Below, piece after piece: positions 21,674 through 33,455 of a stretch of DNA of 64,000 nucleotides; position 1 is the stretch's first letter, and the number at the start of each line of letters is the position of its first letter. The notes beneath the pieces are model-generated. The model was given only the letters and a program-made list of their open reading frames with translations, was not told the origin of the DNA and ran no database searches. Location: positions 217,383,442 to 217,447,441 of the forward strand of contig NC_090450.1 of the NCBI RefSeq assembly GCF_031143425.1, read 5' to 3'. Source of the DNA: Pleurodeles waltl (lineage: Eukaryota; Chordata; Amphibia; Caudata; Salamandridae). The position numbers and the translations under genes were made by a program.

Positions 21674-22725
21674 TTAAAGCATTTCTAATATACAACTTGC
21701 CACATTCACCACAGGTTTACAATAAAATCTCTTGAATGTCACATCAGTCGACCAGTCCGCACAACGAAGAATATCCTGCAAAGATCCCCCCCATCAAGAA
21801 AGTCTGAGAAGCAGCCGCTCCTCTCACAGAATGTGCACCAAACATGCTTACATCCACACCTGTTCTACTGATTACCTCCTTTCCCCATCTTGCAAGAGTT
21901 GGAGAGGATACTGCCTTAAATGGTTTCTTAAATGAAATTAGTAACTGATTCACTCCTCTCGTCTAACAAGAACGTTCTCCTTTCATAATCCTTGACACAC
22001 TTAATGACACACAGTCTCTCCATCTCTTCAAAACATGGATAAAATATAGAAAATGAATTTGTTTTCATCCTTCTTGAAAGATAAAAACATATCCCTTCTT
22101 GAAAATAAATTCTACTTGTCACATCCAGAGCTCTCACATCCGAGACCCTTCTAAACGAAAACAAGCATAACAAAATTGTCAACTTCATAAATAAATCTCT
22201 CAAGGACAAAGATACATTAGATTCCCAACTAAGCAAAAAATTGAAACCCTTAGATACATCCCAAACAGAATTATATCTAGAAACTGGTGGCTTGGCTGAC
22301 TTTATATTCCTCATCAATCTTCGTACCACTACATCCTGACCAATGGAAACACCGTTCACCAAGACATGTCCAGCCGCAATAGCTGACCTGTAAAGATTGG
22401 CTGTTCTATTAGCCAAACCCTCTTCAAATTTCTCTGTCAGGAAATTTACTACCTCCACTGAAGAAACTGAAACTGGGTCACAACCTTTCTCCATGCACCA
22501 AAAAAACCATTTCTGCCATGCTAATCTATAAATCTTTCTTGTACCTGGTGCCCAGGATTCCTTAATAAGAGTTGCAGCCTGTTCTGAAAGGCCTGGCACG
22601 TCCCATATTCTCCTGAAACTCTCCATGCCACTAGCCTCAACTGTCCTGATGCTCTTAATATCCAGGAACCATGGTAAAAGGATTGGAAAGTCCACTGCCA
22701 GTTCCAGAAGAATTGGATACCACAC
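21674..22725 (-). pseudogene. DIRS tyrosine recombinase, frameshifted
   Basis: This enzyme integrates the circular cDNA of DIRS elements in place of a DDE integrase. The N-terminal SAM-like part shows APGTRKIYRLAWQKW, VVNFL and RTANLYRSAI. The catalytic part shows FSFRRVSDVRALDV (box I Arg), then AHSVRGAAAS (HxxR box). The tyrosine block DVTFKRFYCKP follows only after a one-base frameshift near 21790, where the plus strand has a run of seven C. A second frame change at about 21940 joins the two longest ORFs. Stop at 21674. All catalytic residues are present, so inactivation could be recent. Confidence 0.85.
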
Positions 22726-22767
22726 CTGAGCTCTTCAAAGCAGAGTTACTATTACAACTGTCTCCTT

Positions 22768-23702
22768 TCACCTCTTGACTAATAGTGTCACACTGGCAAT
22801 CATTGAAAAAGGTGGAAACGCATACAGTTTGAGACCCTTACAATCCTGCCGAAAGGCATCTATCCCTGCTGCGTCCGGATCTGGATGGCAACTGAAAAAC
22901 TTGCTCACCTGAGCATTTATCCTGTTGGCGAAGAGATCCCTGCAAAGGGCCCCCAAAGCCCTTGCACTAGAAAGAAAACCTGTCTGCAAAGCATTGAGTT
23001 GCTGGTATCCCTGAAATTCTGAGAACACCAATCTGCCTCCACATTGTTTAGCCCTGGTGTGTGTTCTGCCTGAACTAAAAGATCTCTCTTCAGACAATAT
23101 CTGCAAAATATCTCTGCTATCTCTGTTAAATCCTTTGATTTCAGACTGCCCAATTTGATCACATACTTGACCGCCGAAACATTGTACTTCCTCAGCAGGA
23201 TTGAACATTTCACCTTGTCCTTTGTAAAACATTTTATTGCATAGGATCCTGCCAACAAATCCAAAAACTTTCTGTGAAGCATTTTTTCTTCTATTGTCCA
23301 TTGACTTCCCACCAAAAAAAGAACCACATTGAGCCTCCCAACCATCTAAGCTCGCATGTGATTCTATTATCAACTCTGGGCTTGCACCAAAAATTGTCTT
23401 CCTGCTCCAAGCTTCCATGTTTTTCAATCACCATTTGTGTTTCTTCCTCGCTTCCAAAGTTAGGACAAGTTCTTCTGAATATTTCATACCATTTCTTAAA
23501 TGATCTGTTTTCAACCTCTGTAAAACTCTGTAATTCAACGGTCCATGAAAAATAGCCTGTATTGTAGACAATAAAAGGCCTATCACACGAGCCAACATTC
23601 TCAAGGAAATTCGATCTAATTTACTTCCTCATTCATCTCGATTTGTCCCCTGGTAACTTCAAGACCCCTTCTTTTGTATTCACCTGGAAACCTGAAAATT
23701 GA
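22768..23702 (-). pseudogene. DIRS RT/RNase H, 3' part, broken
   Basis: This continues the RT gene after the Harbinger insertion: FSGFQVNT follows the NQETQ that ends at the other junction (38836). RNase H begins at about 23370 with ESHASLDGWEAQCG. A frameshift is needed to reach the next block (TEIAEIFCRYCLKRDLLVQ, AEHTPGLNNVEADWCSQ, the DIRS RNase H C-terminus), and a second to reach DLFANRINAQVSKFFS. It overlaps the start of the recombinase gene in another frame, as is usual in DIRS elements. Confidence 0.8.
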
Positions 23703-24294
23703 GGCCCTCATTACAACCTTGGTGGTAAATCGCGCATTCCTTTGTGCTGAAGACCGCCAACATACCGTTGCCGGGGCAGAACTCTGCTACAGGTATTACG
23801 ACCCACATCTCGGAATCCGCCACAATACAGATACCCACACAAGTCTGCCACTCCAAAGGTCAGTGATAAACTGGCGATACCAAAAGCCACACCGTCACAC
23901 CAACAAGAATACACCCACACTATCACGACCCACGAATCAACGCAGTGGTCTTTCAACAGCAGTAAACCATTGGCGGTACACACCACCGCGCTCAAAATAC
24001 AAACACATTTACAAAACACAACCACATTGGACAATTCCAAATACACACACCTGATACACATACACACACCACACCCACAACACTATAAAACACACACCCA
24101 CATTACCCACAAACCCTTACAACAAACACATTTGGAAGAACCCCAGAGGGAGAGGTTATCAAACACATCACCATCATCCACTGACACACAACACCATCAC
24201 TCATACAACATCCACGCACCTCAAACAACACACACCTACACATCCCCTCACACATCACATCAGAAAGCACCTCACACATTACCCACACCACATC

Positions 24295-25660
24295 ATGGCA
24301 CCTAAAAGACACCCCAGGTTGTCTGAGGAGGAGCTCAGGGTCATGGTGGAGGAAATCATCCGGGTCCAGCCACAGCTTTTCAGATCACAGGTGCAGCACA
24401 CCTCCATTGCAAGGAAGATAGAGCTATGGCGGAGAATCGTCGACAGGGTCAGTGCAGTGGGACAGCATCCAAGAACACGGGATGACATAAGGAAGAGGTG
24501 GAACGACCTACGGGGGAAGGTGCATTCCGTGGTATCAAGACAACAGATTGCTGTACAGAGGACTTGCGGTGGACCCCCACCTCCTCCCCACAACTAACAA
24601 CATGGGAGGAGCAAGTCTTGGCAATACTGCATCCTGAGGGCCTCGTAGGAGTAGCAGGAGGACTGGACTCTGGTAAGTCATATCATTACTACGATATCCC
24701 CCACCCCACCTGCATGCCATCACATACCCCCACTCTTACCCTCACTCCCATCACTCCATCTTCTCACATATGTCCCACTATCACAACCCACAGATCCCAA
24801 TATCAAGGCCCTGCATGCAACACCTATGCATGGACCACCGTCACCAAAGCATGTCCAGTACAGATACCCACACAGACCCCAAACCAACTATCACAAAAGG
24901 GCAAACACAATTATGCAAGCACAAGAGTAGAGGGTACCTCACCCAATGCACAAGATGGCACACAAAGATACTAAAACTATGCATTTACACCCCAACAGGA
25001 CCCATATCCAACGTCACCGGACAGGAGGTGCCAGACATATCCAGTTCCCCCACAGAAGAGGCCCACAGTGATGACAGCAGCTCTGCACGCCTGGATCAAG
25101 ATGACCAGCCAGGCCCATCAGGGACCTCTGGACAGTTGGTTCCCCTGCCACTGTCACAAGCCACCACAGAACCTCCCCCCTCAGGAAACACCACCACAGC
25201 ACCCACCCAGCGGGCCCATCCCTCTGCCCCCAGGACACATCAATCAGCAGTGTGTCCATCACTACAGGGACCCCAGGCAAACCCACCAACCCATGAAAAT
25301 CAGGGACCTGGGGTCAGTGGCAGTGGACACAGAGTTCAGGGGACAGAGGCACAGGATAATGGGGAAGCTGGGAGGACTGCTGTGCGACAGGGGGAGGACA
25401 GGCCCAGGGAACCGACACTCCACGAGGCACTCTCCAAAATCATGGGAGAAAACCACTATTCCCAGGAGACCATGGGCACGGTACTGGCCAAGTTTCAGGA
25501 GACCCAGCGGCTTCAGGAGGAACACTACCTTGGGATCAGGGAGGACTTGAAGTCCATTAACACCACCCTGGTCACCATTGAGGGGTGCTGGCAGAACTTG
25601 TCAATACCAGCACCCCACCCCCTGCATCAGGAGAACCACCCTGCAAACGGTCCCTGAGAT
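24295..25660 (+). pseudogene. Harbinger Myb-like protein 1 (NAIF1-like), frameshifted
   Basis: Exon 1 starts at ATG 24295. Residues 8-75 form a Myb/SANT-like domain (RLSEEELRVMVEEIIRV, SIARKIELWRRIVDRVSAVG, RTRDDIRKRWNDLRGKV), the tryptophan-spaced helices typical of the NAIF1 group. A one-base loss in the C-run near 24578 shifts the frame before TTWEEQVLAILHPEG. Donor CTG|GTAAGT ends exon 1 at 24672. The 326-nt intron ends CCCCAACAG at 24998. Exon 2 encodes an acidic Ser/Pro linker (SDDSSS, QPGPSGTSG) and an amphipathic segment (EALSKIMGENHYSQETMG, SINTTLVTIEG). A deletion removes part of the C-terminus found at 7510-7670. AATAAA at 25892. Expected role: TIR binding and transposase recruitment. 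Confidence 0.85.
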
Positions 25661-27378
25661 CCAGGAACAAGACAGAGAACATTGACAAGACCCCGCCAGG
25701 AAATAAGACCCTCCTGAATGTCACCCTTCTGTCCCACTTTGTCACCCTGTCCACCTTAAACTGCCATTGCTCCCCTTCCAATGCCCCATTGGACAATGCA
25801 CATGTGAGACCAAGAGACTGGACTCTGCCATGGACATTCCTCCACCATCACCCCAGGCTATTGCACACCCCCCTCCACTTATTAGCACAGAAATAAACAC
25901 CCTTGAATCATGAAACAATTTGGAGTCAGTCTGTGCTTTTACAAATGTGTAATTGCAACATCTCTGAAATATAGCAATGTCAATGTACTTGTTTACATAC
26001 CAATGTAACACAGCTGTAGGCCAGCAGTAAACATAGCAGGGGGCACAAATGGGGACCCAGATCTGTGAAATTGAAAGCCAAAGTGACAAGTCAGGGTCAA
26101 TACACAGAGGTAAAAAGGCAGATTTATGCTAGGTCCTACAATAGTATAAGTTGCGGGAAGCAGTTCCACCCTCTTACCTGTGTCTCACTGGAAGTATTGC
26201 ATGATGATGTTGTTTCGGTTGTCTTAATCTTCTTCTTCTGCCTCCTCTTCTTCACTGTCCACAGGCTCCATAGCTGCCAAAAGACCGCCATCAGGCCCAT
26301 CCTCCTGCAGAAAATGCACCTGGCGTCGTAAAGCCAGGTTGTGCAACATACAGCATGCCACAATGATCTGGCACACCTTCTTCGGTGAGTAGTATTGGGA
26401 TCCAACTGTCAGATGGAGGCACCAGAATCTGGCCTTCAGGAGGCCAAAGGTGCGCTCGATTATCCTCCTAGTTCTCCCATGTGCCTCATTGTAGCGTTCC
26501 TCTGCCCTTGTCCTGGGATTCCTCAATGGGGTCAGTAGCCATGACAGGTTGGGGTAACCAGAGTCACCTGCAAATATCAAGGGACAACCGCTAGACATAC
26601 TCCAAACATTAGGGAATCTCCCACACCCAGACAGCAAATGAAACTGTGTGGAGACTTTAGGCCCACCTATTAGCCACACACGGTGCCTCTGGAGTTGCCC
26701 CATCACATAAGGGATGCTGCTATTCCTCAAAATGTAAGCGTCATGCAGTGAGCCAGGATACTTGGCATTCACATGGGAGATGTACTGGTCTGCCAAACAC
26801 ACCATCTGCACATTCATGGAATGGTAGCTTTTGCGGTTTCTGTACACCTGTTCGTTCCTGCCGGGGAGCGGGTGGGGGGACAAATGCCACATGTGTACCA
26901 TCAATGGCACCAATGATGTTGGGGATATGTCCCAGGGTATAAAAGTAACCTTTCACTGTGGGCAAATCCTCCACCTGAGGGAAAATGATGTAGCTGCTCA
27001 TGTGTTTCAGCAGGGCAGATAACACTCTGGACAACACGTTAGAGAACATTGGCCCTCATTATAACCCTGGCGGACAGTGTTAAAGCTGCGGTAATACCGC
27101 AAACAGGCCGGCAAAAAAAAAAGGGAATTATGACCGTGGCGGAAACCGCCAACATAGACAGCCACTTTAACACTCCGACCGCCACGGCGGTACAGACAAG
27201 CAGCGCGGCGGTCACCGCCAACAGACAGGCGGAAGACAGTGTACCGCCCACAGTATCAAAACCCGCCAATCTGCCACCTTTTCCGGGGCGGATTCACCGT
27301 GGATAAAAACACAGCGGAAACAGCTTTTGCATTGGGAAAACACTCACCTTAACACACTCCACGAGGAAGGAGCCCACC

Positions 27379-27462
27379 ATGGAGCCCGAACTACAGATAC
27401 TCCCTGCGCTTGTCTTTCTGCTCCTCTACGATCACCATCTACGTAGGCGCCGAAGACAACGG
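27379..27462 (+). pseudogene. Orphan transposase exon 1
   Basis: ATG at 27379 encodes MEPELQILPALVFLLLYDHH and an Arg-rich end, then donor GTGAGT. Length and phase match the exon 1 copies at 10862-10780 and 38505-38423, and this copy has no stop. Its partner exons are deleted, so no transposase can be made. It may retain the promoter and donor. Confidence 0.75.
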
Positions 27463-27934
27463 TGAGTACTGCACCTATGACATAGGGGAGGCAAAAGTCA
27501 GGGACACACACACGCAACACCCCCACCCCCTACCCGACCCTTACCCACTACAACACACACACCAATGCATGTCCAAACAGCACAGTAACAACACATCCCC
27601 CCCGGAAGAATGCAAAGACAAAAGGAAATAAGTGCAAACATTGTAATGTATCAAAATACAGTAACCAAATATATACAGATATAGATACACATTAAACAAA
27701 ATATACATCACGATTAGTAGTGCAGGTATGCACATATCAATGTCCGTGCACCACTGGGCCCAAAATGCATGGGCGAGGCCCACACTAGATACCTGTCCAC
27801 AAACGGAGAGAACACTGCAGGGGCATCAGCTAGAAATACAACAGGCACCTCAGGGGGAAGGGAAGGGGGGGCACCTCAGTCAGATTACAGCACCACGCCA
27901 GATCCACGACGGGGCTCCATGCCCATTGATGTAT

Positions 27935-28230
27935 CCTGGGGAGTGCAAAGCCACAGTCTCTCAAGTCTCTACAGTGGGTGGGTTGCCCACTGTACCATCC
28001 TGGGGAGTGCAAAGCCACAGTCTCACAAGTTTTTGCAGTGGGTGGGTTGCCCACTGCATTATCCTGGGGAGTGCAAAGCAACAGCCTCACAAGTCTCTAC
28101 AGTAGGTGGGTTGCCCACTGTACCATCCTGGGGAGTGCAAAGCCACAGTCTCTCAAGTCTCTACAGTGGGTGGGTTGCCCACTGTACCATCTTGGGGAGT
28201 GCAAAGCCACAGTCTCTCAAGTCTTTGCAG
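27935..28230. repeat. 64-bp minisatellite, about five units
   Basis: GAGTGCAAAG recurs at 27941, 28005, 28069, 28133 and 28197, exactly 64 bp apart. Units contain CCACAGTCTCTCAAGTCTC and GTGGGTTGCCCACTG, itself a short palindrome. Confidence 0.92.
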
Positions 28231-28389
28231 TGAGTGGGTGCCCGGACTGCATCAGGCTCCCCGTGACGGTTCCTGTTCCGTCACTGTCCCACCTGCACAT
28301 GGGCTAACGATGCTTGATTTGGCGGTCTGTGCCCTGTTCAGTGGTGCTTGCCTTTGCTGTCTCTGACCTGTTCAGCGGTGCTTTGCCCT

Positions 28390-29275
28390 GTTCAGCTGTC
28401 TTCACCATGGCGGTCTTTGCCCTGTTCAGCGGTGCTTGCCTTTTCTGTCTCTGACCTGTTCAGCGGTGCTTTGCCATGGCGGTCTGTGCCCTGTTCAGCG
28501 GTGCTTTGCCATGGCGGTCTTTTCCCTGTTCAGCGGTGCTTTGCCATGGCGGTCTGTGCCCTGTTCAGCGGTGCTTTGCCATGGCGGTCTTTTCCCTGTT
28601 CAGCGGTGCTTTGCCATGGCGGTCTGTGCCCTGTTCAGCGGTGCTTTGCCATGGCGGTCTGTGCCCTGTTCGGCGGTGCTTTGCCATGGCGGTCTGTGCC
28701 CTGTTCAGCGGTGCTTTGCCATGGCGGTCTTTTCCCTGTTCAGCGGTGCTTTGCCATGGCGGTCTGAGCCCTGTTCAGCGGTGCTTTGCCATGGCGGTCT
28801 TTTCCCTGTTCAGCGGTGCTTTGCCATGGCGGTCTGTGCCCTGTTCAGCGGTGCTTTGCCATGGCGGTCTGTGCCCTGTTCAGCGGTGCTTTGCCATTGC
28901 GGTCTTTTCCCTGTTCAGCGGTGCTTTGCCATGGCGGTCTGTGCCCTGCTCAGCGGGACTTTGCCATGGCGGTCTGTGCCCTGTTCAGCGGTGCTTTGCC
29001 ATGGCGGTCTTTTCCCTGTTCAGCTGTGCTTTGCCATGGCGGTCTGTGCCCTGTTCAGCAGTGCTTTGCCATGGCGGTCTGTGCCCTGTTCAGCTGTGCT
29101 TTGCCATGGCGGTCTTTTCCCTGTTCAGCTGTGCTTTGCCATGGCGGTCTGTGCCCTGTTCAGCGGTGCTTTGCCATGGCGGTCTTTACCCTGTTCAGTG
29201 GTGCTTTGCCATGGCGGTCTTTTCCCTGTTCAGAGGTGCTTTGCCATGGCGGTCTGTGCCCTGTTCAGCGGTGCT
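28390..29275. repeat. 35-bp minisatellite, about 25 units
   Basis: GTGCTTTGCC recurs at 28501, 28536 and 28571 (35 bp). Unit: CCATGGCGGTCT, then GTG or TTT, then CCCTGTTCAGCG. Because 35 is not a multiple of three and the unit has no stop, all three plus frames stay open; the resulting ORFs are not genes. GTG and TTT variants partly alternate. Confidence 0.95.
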
Positions 29276-29322
29276 TGTCTTTGCTGTCTGACCTGTGCAT
29301 TGGTGTGTGGCATGACAGTCCC

Positions 29323-32124
29323 TCATTGCCCAGCGGGGCTGTGACTGCCGGGGCCCTCCAGGGCACTGACGCTTGCGGTGGTCTCCTCACCAGTGACGAT
29401 TGTGCTGCCCTCCTGGGCAATGACTCTGCCGGTGGTCTCCTGACCAGTGACGATTGTGCTGTCCTCCTGGGCAATGACTCTGGCGGTGGTCTCCTGACGA
29501 GTGACGATTGTGCTGCCCTCCTGGGCAATGACTCTGGCGGTGGTCTCCTGACCAGTGACGATTGTGCTGCCATCCTGGGCAATGACTCTGGCGGTGGTCT
29601 CCTCACCTGTGACGATAGTGCTAGTGGTGGCGTCCCGGCCGCTGGGGAGGATGTGGCCCTTCTCCACCGTGCTGCTCTTCCCAGACTGTGCAGACTTCTT
29701 CTGGCCCTTCACCACCTTTGGAGGAGTCACAGCTGACTCGGCACTCCCCCTGGGACCCTTGTGAGCAGTTTTGCCGCCAAGAGTCTTCACCCTGTCCCGT
29801 CGGCCATTTTCCAACTTAAGGTGCTTTACAGGGGGTGGACTAGCAGTGCTTTGGCTCCGAATCACACTGGCTGCCCCGGTGGCCGGTGCACTCCACACAC
29901 CTTTAACACACACCACTGGTACTGGACTTTTTTTGGCTGAGGTGCTACTACGGGACCTATGAATTGGAGGGGTGGGGGTGGTGGCAAAGATGTCAACGTT
30001 GCTGAGGAAGAGTTGCTGATGAAGACTGGGATGGGTAGCAGGAAGGGGTCTGGGAGTGGAGGAAGAGGAGGTGGTGTAGGAGGTGTAACTTTAGGTGATT
30101 TGGGTGCAGGTACTGGAGGCTGTCGTGAGGTGGATGGATGTTGGGTGTGTGGGTGCCTGCGTTTGTGTACTTTGGGAGGGGGTGTCACAGACACATGGGG
30201 AGTGGACTCAGGGGACGTGTAAATGGTAGTGGGGGTGGTGAGTGCAGGTGAGCGGGGTGTGGTGCTGGGTGTTCTGGTGCGAGTCCTAGTGCCTGTAGAT
30301 GTAGTGCATGCAGGTGAGAGTGTAGACGACACTGGGACGGAGGAGGGAGATGACGAGGAGGGGGACACAGTGGAGGCAGTGGAAGTTGTTGTGTCTGTAT
30401 GTGGGTGATGCTTGTTTGAATGCCTGTGGGTTGTGTGGTACTTATGTTTGCCTGAGCTACTTTTATGTGTTGAGGTGTATGCATGCTTGTCTGATGGTGT
30501 GCTTGGGATAGGCTGGGGTACAGGGAACTGGCTCTGGGTGGAGGAAGTTGGAGGGGGGCGGCTAGACACAGGGACAATGGCTGCCATCAGTGCTGAGGCC
30601 AGAGATTGCAGGGTTTGATGAAGGGCAGCCTGACCAGAATGAATGCCCTCCAGGAATGCATTACCGTGTTGCAACTCCCTTTCTACACCCTGGATGGAAT
30701 TCCCAATGGTAGACTGCCCAACAGTGAGTGACCTGAGGAGATCAATGGCCTCCTCACTGAGGGCAGCAGGGGTGACAGGGGTAGGGGCTGAGGTGCCTGG
30801 GGCGAAGGTGATGCCCACCCTCCTGGGTGAGCGGGCACGGGCGAAGGCTGAGGGGCTGCTGGGAGGGTGGTGCTGGTAGGGGAGGTGGCGGCTGTACCTG
30901 TAGAAGTGGGGGGCACAGATGGTGCCGCCACCACAAGGGAGCTCCCATCGGCGGACGAGTCCGTGTTGCTGTTTGGTGATCCGGTGACCGACGTGAAGCT
31001 CCCCTCACCCTCCGTCCCACTGGTGTATTCAGAGTCTGTGGTGTGGCCCTCCATGGCCATGTGGGATGCAGCTCCCTCATGCTCCGGTGCCACCCTACCT
31101 CCGCCTAATGATGCTGATGCACAAAAGAACAGGGAGAGCACAAAAAGGGGGGACGACGACAGAAGAAAGACAGTTTGAGCGCATGGCTTACCGCTACCGT
31201 TGGCGGACAATACAGACACCTGCACTACGCCGTGCTCTTGGCCTCTACAGATGCAATTCCTGGGATCTGCCCTACATGGCTATGGTGGTCATCTGCACAC
31301 ATAGATGACACAGGGGCACGTATACCTGTATGTGGCACTCTACAGAGGTGGGTTGGAGTGGCACATGGCCTGCATTACGGAGGGGCCTAGCCTACGGAAC
31401 TCGCCCTGGCCTAGGGAAACCCACAGCTCTCCTCCCCCACCCAGACCCCTCCACTGATCGCAAAGTCTGCTGAATGAGAGTGTACTCACCCCCTTGTGTC
31501 TGCTGTGATGCCCTCAAGCGCCCATCCAACTCAGGGTAGGCCACAGCCAGGATCCGGAACATCAGGGGGGTCATGGTGCGACGGGCACCCCTCCCACGTT
31601 GGGAGGCCATCCCCAGCTGAGCCTCCGCCGTCTTTTCCCATCTTTTCCGGCAGTGGGTGCCCCGTCTCTGGTGGACCCCCAGGGTCCGGACGTCCTTGGC
31701 GATGGCACGCCAAATGTCCTTCTTCTGGTGGGCGCTGACCTACATGACATGTGCAGGGGAAGAAGAGAAGTCATTAACAACAGCACCGTCGAAGTGGGTG
31801 GCTCATGGCACATGCATTCACAGTCCTTCATGTTCCCTGAACTCTGCACCCTTCCTACTGACATCCAGCCCTCTCCACCCAGGCATAGCCCACACAACGT
31901 GCTCCCTGTGTACTTACCTGTTGGTCTGGAGGACCATAGAGTATCATGTACTGGGGGAGGACCCCGTCCACGAGCTTCTCCAACTCCTGAGCAGTGAAAG
32001 CAGGGGCCCTTTCCCCAGACGCAGCAGCCATTGTCTCTTTCAGACCGAGGTCACAGCAGAGGATTTCCTCCACCATGACCCTGAGCTCCTCCTCGGAAAA
32101 CCTGGGGTGTCTTTGGCATGACAT
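29323..32124 (-). pseudogene. Fused Myb-1/Myb-2 gene of the nested Harbinger
   Basis: Exon 1 (32124-31918) begins with the start of Myb-like gene 1 (RHPRFSEEELRVMVEEIL) and switches to Myb-like gene 2 (GERAPAFTAQELEKLVDGVL), then donor GTAAGT. Exon 2 (31739-31490) completes the trihelix (AHQKKDIWRAIAKDVRTLGV, CRKRWEKTAEAQLGMASQ, MTPLMFRILAVAYPELDGRL) without the stop found in the host copy. Exon 3 (about 31120-29323) has the helical segment, a Ser/Thr/Pro/His-rich tail and five 18-residue repeats. Frameshifts near 30845 and 29920 are needed to read through. An internal deletion most simply explains the fusion. Confidence 0.75.
29380..29620. repeat. 54-bp coding repeat in the fused Myb gene
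   Basis: GTGACGAT recurs at 29393 and 29447 with 54-bp spacing, about five units, equal to 18 codons. On minus it encodes TIVTGQETTARVIAQEGS-type units at the protein C-terminus. The host copy of the gene has a diverged equivalent (AIIPSGQPSEAAGDV-type units, 36700-36930). Confidence 0.88.
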
Positions 32125-32728
32125 GGGGTGGTGTGGGTGATGTGTGGGGTGGTGTATGTGTTGATGTGTGTGGTGATGTGTAGTGGTGTGTGGTGTTTTG
32201 TGCGTGGAATGTTGTATGGGTGATGGTGTTGTGTGCCTCTGTGTGGTGGGGTTCCCAATTGCTGTGCTCTCTGTCTCTCGGCTTCCTCAAGATTTCAGGT
32301 TGTAGGGGTTTGTGTGTGATGTCGGTGTGTGTTTTATATGGTATTGATTGTGTGGGAGTGGTGTTTGTATGTGTATCAGGTGTGTGTATTTGGAATTGTC
32401 CAATGTGGCGGTGTTTTGGAGATGTGTGTGTATTTAGAGCGCGGCGGTGTGTACTGCCAATGGAATACCGCGGTTGAAAGACCGCCACGTGGATTCGTGG
32501 GTCGTGATAGCATGGGCGTGTTTCTGTTGGCGTGACGGTGGAGGAATTGTTTTTGCCAGTTTAACACTGACCTTTGGTGTGGCGGACTTGTGTGGGTGTC
32601 TTAATTTTTAGCGGATTCCGAGATGTGGGTCATAATAGCTGTGGTGGTATTCCGCTGCCGCGACGGTGTATTGGCAGTCTTCTGCACGGCTGTAAGCGGC
32701 TTTTACCGCCAATGTTGTAATGACCCCC
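32125..32728. other. Right flank of the nested Harbinger with GT-rich tract
   Basis: A (TG)n-rich stretch at 32135-32240 and the promoter side of the fused gene up to the TIR. It parallels 23960-24294 (AC-rich) in front of Myb-like gene 1. No additional gene is seen. Confidence 0.6.
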
Positions 32729-33010
32729 ATTATCTGGGACATACCTGATGCCATGGCTACTGTTGTTTAAAAAGACCCACTAGCCAGGAAATGGAGTACA
32801 GACAGGACCTGCACTAGAGGGGGTATTCCTGTGGGATGGCGGATAGCTGACATCAGGTCAGGCTCCAACTGGGCACACAGTTCCTGGATTGTTGCACGAT
32901 CAAGTCTGTAAGTGATAATTATGTGTCTGTCTTCCTTTGTCGATAGATCCACCAGGGGTCTGTACACCGGAGGATGCCGCCATCTCATCACCTGCCCCAG
33001 CGGACGTGCC

Positions 33011-33455
33011 CTATGGAGGAGAACAGTGAGCAGAGGGTCATACAACACATAGGTTTCACAAGGCTGTTTAGCACAAACGTTAAATTTTATCTATGTGCCT
33101 TTGTCTGTCCGTATTACTGTCCTAAATAGGTGTGATGCAGTTATTTGCCCTGCCATGTGTCCCCCTGAAATGGTGGCTGCCTGACCTGTAAGGTGGGACA
33201 AGGGGAAATGAGGTAAGTGCGCTGGCGTTGTACACCTTCACGGTAGGCGGTCGAAGACCGTGGTGCAATTCAGCATTGGTTATCATTGGACCCTATGGGT
33301 TCCAGGAGCCAATGACGATGTACGCCACTGGTGACGGTATGCACCGCCGCGGACGTGACTGCCATTTTCTATCTGTTCACTCACTTGATACCTGACCTTC
33401 AACAGGAGAGGACCTACACTGCAAGTGCTGCTGTGACCTGTGTCTGGAAGCGACA
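33011..33455. other. Intron 1 of the transposase, upstream of Myb-like gene 2
   Basis: About 440 bp between transposase exon 2 and the start of the antisense gene. It should hold the promoter of that gene, but I see no clear TATA box. A GC-rich stretch (CGCTGGCGTTGTAC, CACCGCCGCGGACGTGAC) lies at 33218-33362. Confidence 0.4.

Larger units (their letters stand above)
27051..32728. mobile_element. Nested 5.7-kb Harbinger derivative
   Basis: It starts GGCCCTCATTATAACCCTGG (27051) and ends GTTGTAATGACCCCC (32728), with ATT on both sides (27048-27050; 32729-32731). Removing it restores the host transposase reading frame. In reverse orientation its parts match the right half of the host element: fusion Myb gene, minisatellites, transposase exon 1, TIR. 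Transposase exons 2-3 are absent, so it is non-autonomous. Confidence 0.88.

Noticed and set aside
28390..29275. Possible CRISPR-like array
   Set aside because: Units abut with no unique spacers and the context is a eukaryotic transposon.
28436..29736. Long plus-strand ORFs (up to 316 codons) with CALFSGALPW-type repeats
   Set aside because: They are translations of the 35-bp minisatellite in all three frames; no start context, splice sites or domain.
29862..30618. Plus-strand Gly/Val-rich ORFs opposite the fused Myb gene
   Set aside because: Antisense shadows of the Ser/Thr/Pro tail encoded on minus.
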